64,000 nt of DNA from Candidatus Competibacter phosphatis. Lineage in GTDB: Bacteria > Pseudomonadota > Gammaproteobacteria > Competibacterales > Competibacteraceae. A program made the translations under genes and the position numbers. Positions 59,164 through 64,000 of the stretch are shown in pieces. The notes under the pieces are model-generated. The model saw only the letters and a list, made by a program, of their open reading frames with translations, searched no databases and was not told the DNA's origin. Position 1 is the first letter of the stretch. Every line of letters starts with the position of its first letter. The stretch lies in assembly GCF_012939995.1 (NCBI RefSeq), contig NZ_SPMZ01000026.1, forward strand, positions 35,293-99,292. Direction: 5' to 3'.

Positions 59164-62100
59164 TCAATGGTGTAACTGCAAGGCGGAGTCACCGAGCAAG
59201 CTGTAGATACGCAGCATATACGTCGGCATGTCTTGACGGCGTATATTGTCCTGCAAGGCCTGCTGGATCGCCTCGCCCAGTGTCGGCATCTGCTGCTGGA
59301 ACACCGCCGCGAACAAGCTCCGGTTGAGTCGCAATGCCGGTTCGTTCAGCGACATTCCGGTGGGTGCCCAGACAGCGATGGCACCGCCGTCAGCGTCCAG
59401 GATCAACTGCTCGCCCAGGGATGCATAGCGGGGAACCTCGAACCGGTTTGCCGCGCAGGTCAGGGCACTGACCACCGGCAGTGGGCCGACGCTGTTCAGC
59501 GTACCCATGTCGTCCCAGGTGAGCAGGCCAGCCGCGCTGAAACGATCCGCTCCACCGTGGCCAAGGTAGTTGACCCAGCCCGTGCCTCGGTTCATACCTT
59601 CGAACAGCAGCGACCGCGCGGCGCCAATGGCCTGCTGGTCGAGATAGATCCGAGTCACGGCAATCCCGGACGGCAGCAACTCCGCTACCCAGTCGCTGTC
59701 TTGGGGAAAATAACCGGCGGCGGAGTCTGGCTTGTCGGCCAGTAGCATCGCCCCGGCCTGGTATAGCGAAACCGTCCCTTTTTCGTAAGCTTCGACCTTG
59801 GCCAAGTAGGTCTGAAGATCGACCACACTTGCCGCCGGGATGCGACCAATAGCCATGTCGGGCGCACCGTCTCCATCGAAGTCCACCAAGCAGTTGTCGC
59901 AACCGAATAGGCCGTTAGGCGTGGACGTCATGAGGGTGGGTGCCTGCGGTTCGCCCTTACCGCCCAGATCGCGATAATCGAAGCTGCCGATACCCACAAG
60001 CACCACGTAGCGCACGCCCCAGTTGTGGAAGGCATCACGGAGGAAGTCGCGCACAGCGTGAGGACTGGCGACGCCCCAATTATAACTATCGTAGATTTCG
60101 TCAGTACCCACTACCCGGCTGGACAGGCCCTTACCTTGGCGATAGTCGGCCAGCGTTTGGGCTGCATCCACCAACGCAGGCGGAACGATGATCAAATAAT
60201 CCACTGGGTCGCTGGAAGACTGGAGGTCGGCGGCGGTCATCGGCGCGGGCGTGGCCGACGTAATCGCCGCGCCGGTCAACACCAGGTAGCGCCGGCCCTG
60301 CTCAGCGGTGAAAGTGACGCTCTGGCCCACCGTGCCGGGTGTCACGGTCGTGTGGGTGATGTAGACCGGTTTTCTCAGGTTGCCGATATCGAAGACGTAA
60401 ATGTCGGCCGTGCTGAAGCCATCTACCGCCAGCGGACCGTCGCTTTCGGCTTTCAAAGTCAGCCGATCGTCGGTAGCTCGCGCCAAGCGGCGGTATTTCA
60501 TCTCGATGCGATCGACGTAGAAAATATTCGCAGAATCGCCCAAGGCACGGATTTTTATATCGTTGTCGCCACTTTGAAGTTGTGCGCCCGTTACCGACAA
60601 CCGCAATTCGTAGTCCGCCAGATCGCTCCACGTTCCCTCGCCGAGTGTCTGACCGTTGATCGACACTTGCACCGAGTGTGTTCCAGAAACAGCGCCTTTC
60701 AGGAAAACCTTGAGCTTGCCGCCGTCGGCCACGTCGGGCAGGCGAACGGTAAAGCACTTGGTGTTCCAGTTTTTGCTGCTGCAGATGGGATCGCCGCCGC
60801 CGATGAAACCCTCCCAATACCAGTAGTCGCTTTCGGGGTCGGTAGAAACGACGGTGGCGGCAAAGATATCCTGCTCCGCCGTGATCGTGTCGTCGAAGTC
60901 GCCCGCTGCCACCGGGTCCGGGGCTTTATCCTTGGCGGATGACTCTTCCATTACCTTACCCTTCTGGTTCGACCGCAGCCGGTAGATGTTGTCCAGCGTA
61001 TAGAGGCTATCGATGGCTTCGCCGTAGAACAGAATTCCGGCCTCGTCCGCCGCCGGCAGCCAGGCCACGTCCTTGCCCGCCGTGGTCAACTCCAATTTTT
61101 CGTTGCGCAGCCACTTGCGCACGTTCTCTTCCGTGTTACCCAACGCCTCGGCGAGCCGGGCGACGCTAGCGTAGAACAGCCCATCCTGCCGCACCGGGAT
61201 TTGCGCCGTGTCCGTCACCTTCTTTTTCTTGCTCACCGTCGAAATGGCCACTTGCGCGCTCCGCTCAACGTTTCGGTTATCGAGCGCATGAGGAATGGCT
61301 TGATAGCCTTGCGCCGGGTCGTCGTAGCCTGCGCCGGAATCCGTTGACGATTCGGCCACGAATGCCACCTTCGCGACTTGCTGGGCCGATTCGACCGGCG
61401 TCACGGTAAAAGGACCGTGAACGCGTGTACTTCCCCAGACTTCCTGCTCCACCAACCGGTAGGTATAACTTTGGTCGGGCCAAGCATCCAGATCCACGAA
61501 GGTATATCGACCGCCCTGCGGCGAGGTAATCAGCGCCGGCAACAGCGTATCGTTAAGGCGGTCGTAATCGCCACTGATGGGTTCAAGCCGTTCGATGTGG
61601 AAACCCGCCGTGCCCAGTTCGAAGGCGGTTTCCCAGTACAGCACCACCCGCCCGCCTTCGACCGTCGCCCCAAATTCCGCGACGCTGGCCAGAGTGGCCT
61701 TGCAGGTCGCGCCGGACGTAACTCCGGGGATCTGGCTTTCGGTGAGGTTGGTATTGGTCACACCAGCCGTGCCGGAGGTGGCGCCATAAGCGTTCGCTGC
61801 CGCCGTCGTGGTACCGTTAGCGCCGCCAGTGACGCTGGTGGAAACGGCGGCGCTGGAAAGATAGATCACGCCGCCCGCACCGCCGCCACCGGGGCCATGC
61901 GCGGAGCCAGTCGGGTCGGCATTCGTGCCATTGGCACCCTTGGCGTTGATGGTCAGACTGGTCAGTACGCCGGTTCTGGCAAACACCAGTACGCTGCCGC
62001 CCGCACCGCCGCCACCGCCGCTGTTTTGATCGTTGGCACTGGGATTGCCATCGGTCCCACCGCCACCGGCGTTACCCGGCGCGCCGCGGGCGCGGCTGGC

Positions 62101-63552
62101 GTCGGCATTGGTCCCATCAGGATAACCACTGCCCGAAGCCAGCGTTGCGGTACCGTCGTACATATAGTTGGGCGATCCGGCCACACCCTCGGCCTTGTTG
62201 CCGTTGTAGAGAGGCGTACCCGACGGTGGCGTAGCCCGGGTGCGATAAGCGGTGTTCGAACCGCCTGTCTGGCCCGAGAGTTGTTGTCCGCCGCCGCCCC
62301 GGAAGCCCTTGGCATCGACATTGATGCCGCCACCGGAGAAGGTCAGCGTACCCGCCACGTCCATCACGACGATACCGCCTGTGCTGCCGTTCCAGGCTTG
62401 GGCGGTGATCTGGCCAGTAACCGTAGCGCTGTCGTACTGCGGCACTCGCACCACCTGGAAGCGGCGCTGACCCTGGATAGCGGTGGCGTTATCGTTGGTG
62501 TAGGTATTACGCAAGCCCAAGCCCGTACCCGTGCCCTGGATCGGCACGGAACCACCGCTCACTGGCCCGGTGGCCCTGACAAATTCATACAGACCAGCAC
62601 TGTTGTAGTTGGTGGCGCCGCTGCCAGAACTACCATTGCCATAGCTGCTGGTATTGGTGTAGTCGATTGCCGCGTCCTGCATCTGAATCACCAGCAGCAG
62701 ATCGCCGGAGGCGATGGGAGTCGTGGCCCCCTGCGAGGCCCCAACCGAGATACTCGCAGCACCGGCGTTGGCGGTGGCCGTACCAGGGTAATAGGTATTG
62801 ACAACTCCGCTTAGGCTTGTGGGGCTGCCATCGCGACCGGGCACGGCGCAGACGGCGATGGTTGGTGACCGAAGTGCGATGGTGGCGGTGACCCATGCGT
62901 CATTGTTAGATGCAAACGCCGCTGTTCCCGTGGTATCGGCGGCCGTTTGCGTGCCTTGGCCAACACCGAGGGCCACATCGGCGCCACTGCCACCAACATT
63001 GACGAGAACCAGCTCTGTCCCCGGCACCGAAGCGAGCGAGTTATTGTCGATCCCCGCAATCCGGACGACCATCGTATCGGCTACGGTCGTCGTCACGGCG
63101 GGGGCTGTAGGCGAGTTGTTATCACCGGTAGTGAAGCCTGATACGTTGATCGGCGCTGACGGGTCCGCGCCCGTGTAGCGCAGAATGGCTCCCGCCACTT
63201 TAACGGACTGGTTCAAGCCGAACGAATAACTGGAACCGTCGGTGGCGCCGACCACGCGGTAGAAGACCGCGAGGGTCACGTTTATCCCGTTGTTTTGACG
63301 CAGAACCTGGGTCCACCCAGTTGGCGGGGTGATGATTGTGTTGCCCCGTGCAGATATAGTCGCCAACAAGAAATCGCTCTGGACCGTGCCGGTCGGCTTG
63401 CCAATGGCGAGCGAACTGGTAGTGCTAGACGCCTCTGCTTTCGATTGATACGTTGGCGCCGCAGCCAACGGTCCTACCCAGCCCAGCGCCAGAGTCAAAA
63501 TCACGTACAGAAGCGCCCATCGGGTTGCATTCGATTTGTTGTTTGTTCGCAT
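59164..63552 (-). CDS. Large secreted protein with C-terminal gingipain-like (C25) peptidase domain
   Basis: A 1462-residue protein with a signal peptide (ALLYVILTLALGWVGPLAAA, cleavage near 31). Residues 35-230 are beta-rich and Ser/Thr/Gly-rich. A Gly-rich region (about 395-600) contains GGGG clusters and may form a beta-helix. An FnIII-like segment, VVLYWETAFELGTAGFHIERL, follows at about 640-720, then a further beta-sandwich region (about 930-1060). The C25 peptidase domain occupies about 1120-1462: YDSYNWGVASPHAVRDFLRD, RYVVLVGIGSFDYRD, DMAIGRIPAAS, catalytic His1332 in WVNYLGHGGADRFS and catalytic Cys1366 in SALTCAANRF. The His-Cys spacing (34) matches gingipains. No sorting domain is obvious. 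It is probably exported and may act on the neighbouring peptide or on extracellular targets. Confidence 0.85.
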   Translation of the reverse strand: MRTNNKSNATRWALLYVILTLALGWVGPLAAAPTYQSKAEASSTTSSLAIGKPTGTVQSDFLLATISARGNTIITPPTGWTQVLRQNNGINVTLAVFYRVVGATDGSSYSFGLNQSVKVAGAILRYTGADPSAPINVSGFTTGDNNSPTAPAVTTTVADTMVVRIAGIDNNSLASVPGTELVLVNVGGSGADVALGVGQGTQTAADTTGTAAFASNNDAWVTATIALRSPTIAVCAVPGRDGSPTSLSGVVNTYYPGTATANAGAASISVGASQGATTPIASGDLLLVIQMQDAAIDYTNTSSYGNGSSGSGATNYNSAGLYEFVRATGPVSGGSVPIQGTGTGLGLRNTYTNDNATAIQGQRRFQVVRVPQYDSATVTGQITAQAWNGSTGGIVVMDVAGTLTFSGGGINVDAKGFRGGGGQQLSGQTGGSNTAYRTRATPPSGTPLYNGNKAEGVAGSPNYMYDGTATLASGSGYPDGTNADASRARGAPGNAGGGGTDGNPSANDQNSGGGGGAGGSVLVFARTGVLTSLTINAKGANGTNADPTGSAHGPGGGGAGGVIYLSSAAVSTSVTGGANGTTTAAANAYGATSGTAGVTNTNLTESQIPGVTSGATCKATLASVAEFGATVEGGRVVLYWETAFELGTAGFHIERLEPISGDYDRLNDTLLPALITSPQGGRYTFVDLDAWPDQSYTYRLVEQEVWGSTRVHGPFTVTPVESAQQVAKVAFVAESSTDSGAGYDDPAQGYQAIPHALDNRNVERSAQVAISTVSKKKKVTDTAQIPVRQDGLFYASVARLAEALGNTEENVRKWLRNEKLELTTAGKDVAWLPAADEAGILFYGEAIDSLYTLDNIYRLRSNQKGKVMEESSAKDKAPDPVAAGDFDDTITAEQDIFAATVVSTDPESDYWYWEGFIGGGDPICSSKNWNTKCFTVRLPDVADGGKLKVFLKGAVSGTHSVQVSINGQTLGEGTWSDLADYELRLSVTGAQLQSGDNDIKIRALGDSANIFYVDRIEMKYRRLARATDDRLTLKAESDGPLAVDGFSTADIYVFDIGNLRKPVYITHTTVTPGTVGQSVTFTAEQGRRYLVLTGAAITSATPAPMTAADLQSSSDPVDYLIIVPPALVDAAQTLADYRQGKGLSSRVVGTDEIYDSYNWGVASPHAVRDFLRDAFHNWGVRYVVLVGIGSFDYRDLGGKGEPQAPTLMTSTPNGLFGCDNCLVDFDGDGAPDMAIGRIPAASVVDLQTYLAKVEAYEKGTVSLYQAGAMLLADKPDSAAGYFPQDSDWVAELLPSGIAVTRIYLDQQAIGAARSLLFEGMNRGTGWVNYLGHGGADRFSAAGLLTWDDMGTLNSVGPLPVVSALTCAANRFEVPRYASLGEQLILDADGGAIAVWAPTGMSLNEPALRLNRSLFAAVFQQQMPTLGEAIQQALQDNIRRQDMPTYMLRIYSLLGDSALQLHH

Positions 63553-63675
63553 CGTCTCTATCCCTATCCCTTCGCTATCCGCCGCCAGTAAAATCTGCCA
63601 TTAACTTATCATGAGAAACTTTACGGAATAAATCGCTTATATCGAATCTAAGAAGCTGTACAAAAACTCAATTAC
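63553..63675. other. AT-rich gap between C25 gene and insertion sequence
   Basis: About 120 bp, noticeably AT-richer than the flanks, holding the expected promoter of the C25 gene. The sequence gaagctgtacaaaaactca near 63653-63670 may be the IS terminal region, which would put the insertion about 100 bp upstream of the start codon. Confidence 0.4.
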
Positions 63676-64000
63676 CTAAGCTACCTCTAAAGCAGTCCCT
63701 TGTAATAATACTCGTTCTTTACAAATTCTTCGCAGCATGAGTCGAATTGAGGCCATATAAACATGGCCCGTACTCGATGTGGGTTTCCGTTCGTAATCTT
63801 TGCTTAAGCGGCGAGATCGCCCGAGCCAAGCAAAGGTTCGCTCTACAACCCATCGCCGAGGTAAAACCTGAAATCCCTTATCCGTTTTCTTTTTTTTCAA
63901 CAACTTCAAAAATGCAGTCAAACTGTTCCTTGACCCATTGAACAAACTTTTCACCTCTATAACCACCATCCGCCCAGATTTTTTTGACGCTATCCACGAT
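63676..64000 (-). mobile_element. 3' part of an IS5-family transposase gene (frameshifted, runs off the edge)
   Basis: The last 110 or so codons of a DDE transposase. Read in one frame from the edge: [20 protein letters not shown] (the D-G-G-Y-R-G Asp motif), then [15 protein letters not shown]. The A8/T8 run near 63892-63899 breaks the frame; one base fewer continues [20 protein letters not shown] and [15 protein letters not shown] to a stop at 63676. These are the Y(1/2)-R-E-R-F-A-W signatures of the IS5/IS1031 group. GC content is lower than the chromosome. The left part lies beyond 64000. Confidence 0.85.

Noticed and set aside
61750..62400. Gly-rich stretch considered as a silk-like or PE-PGRS repeat gene
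   Set aside because: It is part of the single signal-peptide-bearing C25 protein frame, not a separate gene.
60025..62814. Plus-strand frames of 305 and 478 codons opposite the C25 gene
   Set aside because: They mirror the Gly/Thr-rich repeat sequence of the minus-strand protein and lack any domain.
63676..64000. Programmed -1 frameshift of the IS427 type as explanation of the transposase break
   Set aside because: Restoring the frame needs +1 (or one base fewer), not -1, and the break sits late in the gene; it matches the other homopolymer breaks.

Overview
The window is a high-GC (roughly 60-65% by eye) chromosome segment, almost certainly from a gammaproteobacterium. The clues are an AceE-type pyruvate dehydrogenase with a lipoylated E3, AcrR/MexAB-OprM-like efflux genes, DarP/YjgA, Bcr/CflA and a PHA-granule-region protein. 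A PHA-storing lineage such as Competibacteraceae would fit, but that is inference. No tRNA, rRNA or CRISPR array was seen. The only insertion sequence is the 3' part of an IS5-type element at the right edge.

Layout. 1-7.2 kb: an unrecognised membrane-anchored protein divergent from a Ser/Thr kinase with a long periplasmic tail; then DUF72, two transglutaminase-like proteins and a cold-shock protein with an AT-rich leader and a clear terminator. 7.4-13.6 kb: the aceE-aceF-lpdA operon and its terminator. 13.6-22.7 kb: a papain-like protease, a half-length DarP, an OmpR regulator without a kinase, Bcr/CflA, YaiI, a frameshifted MFS gene, thiopurine methyltransferase, a nucleotidyltransferase/phosphoglycosyltransferase fusion with altered active sites, a frameshifted Sfp-type PPTase, a thioesterase and GalE with a changed catalytic Tyr. 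23-25.3 kb: a coiled-coil membrane protein and a tail-anchored receiver protein. 25.9-32.5 kb: a TetR repressor divergent from an RND tripartite pump, with an AcrR-like operator lying over the pump promoter. 32.5-36.1 kb: a CheB-CheR-PAS protein. 36.4-43.5 kb: a translationally coupled run of copper ATPase, two small membrane proteins, two sensor kinases and one FixJ-type regulator. 43.6-47.8 kb: NAPRTase, Pta and a methyltransferase. 48-52.4 kb: a duplicated helical protein, then PepSY, cytochrome b561, PepSY and a PhoPQ-like two-component system. 52.3-57.7 kb: an ExeA-like ATPase with FHA domains, a PHA-region protein and an acyl-CoA ligase that has lost key lysines. 57.9-64 kb: an Rpn-family nuclease, a 56-residue peptide with a Gly-Gly leader motif, a 1462-residue secreted protein with a gingipain-like (C25) domain, and the IS5 fragment.

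The best candidate for an undescribed system is the pair at 58.9-63.6 kb: a secreted C25-type cysteine peptidase gene followed directly by a RiPP-precursor-like peptide (LEAIAGGC leader end, Cys- and Gly-containing tail). A second important observation is technical. At least seven coding regions are broken by apparent single-base indels, mostly in mononucleotide runs, while the sequence on both sides still encodes good protein. That looks more like sequencing or consensus error than gene death, and several features here are annotated across the break.
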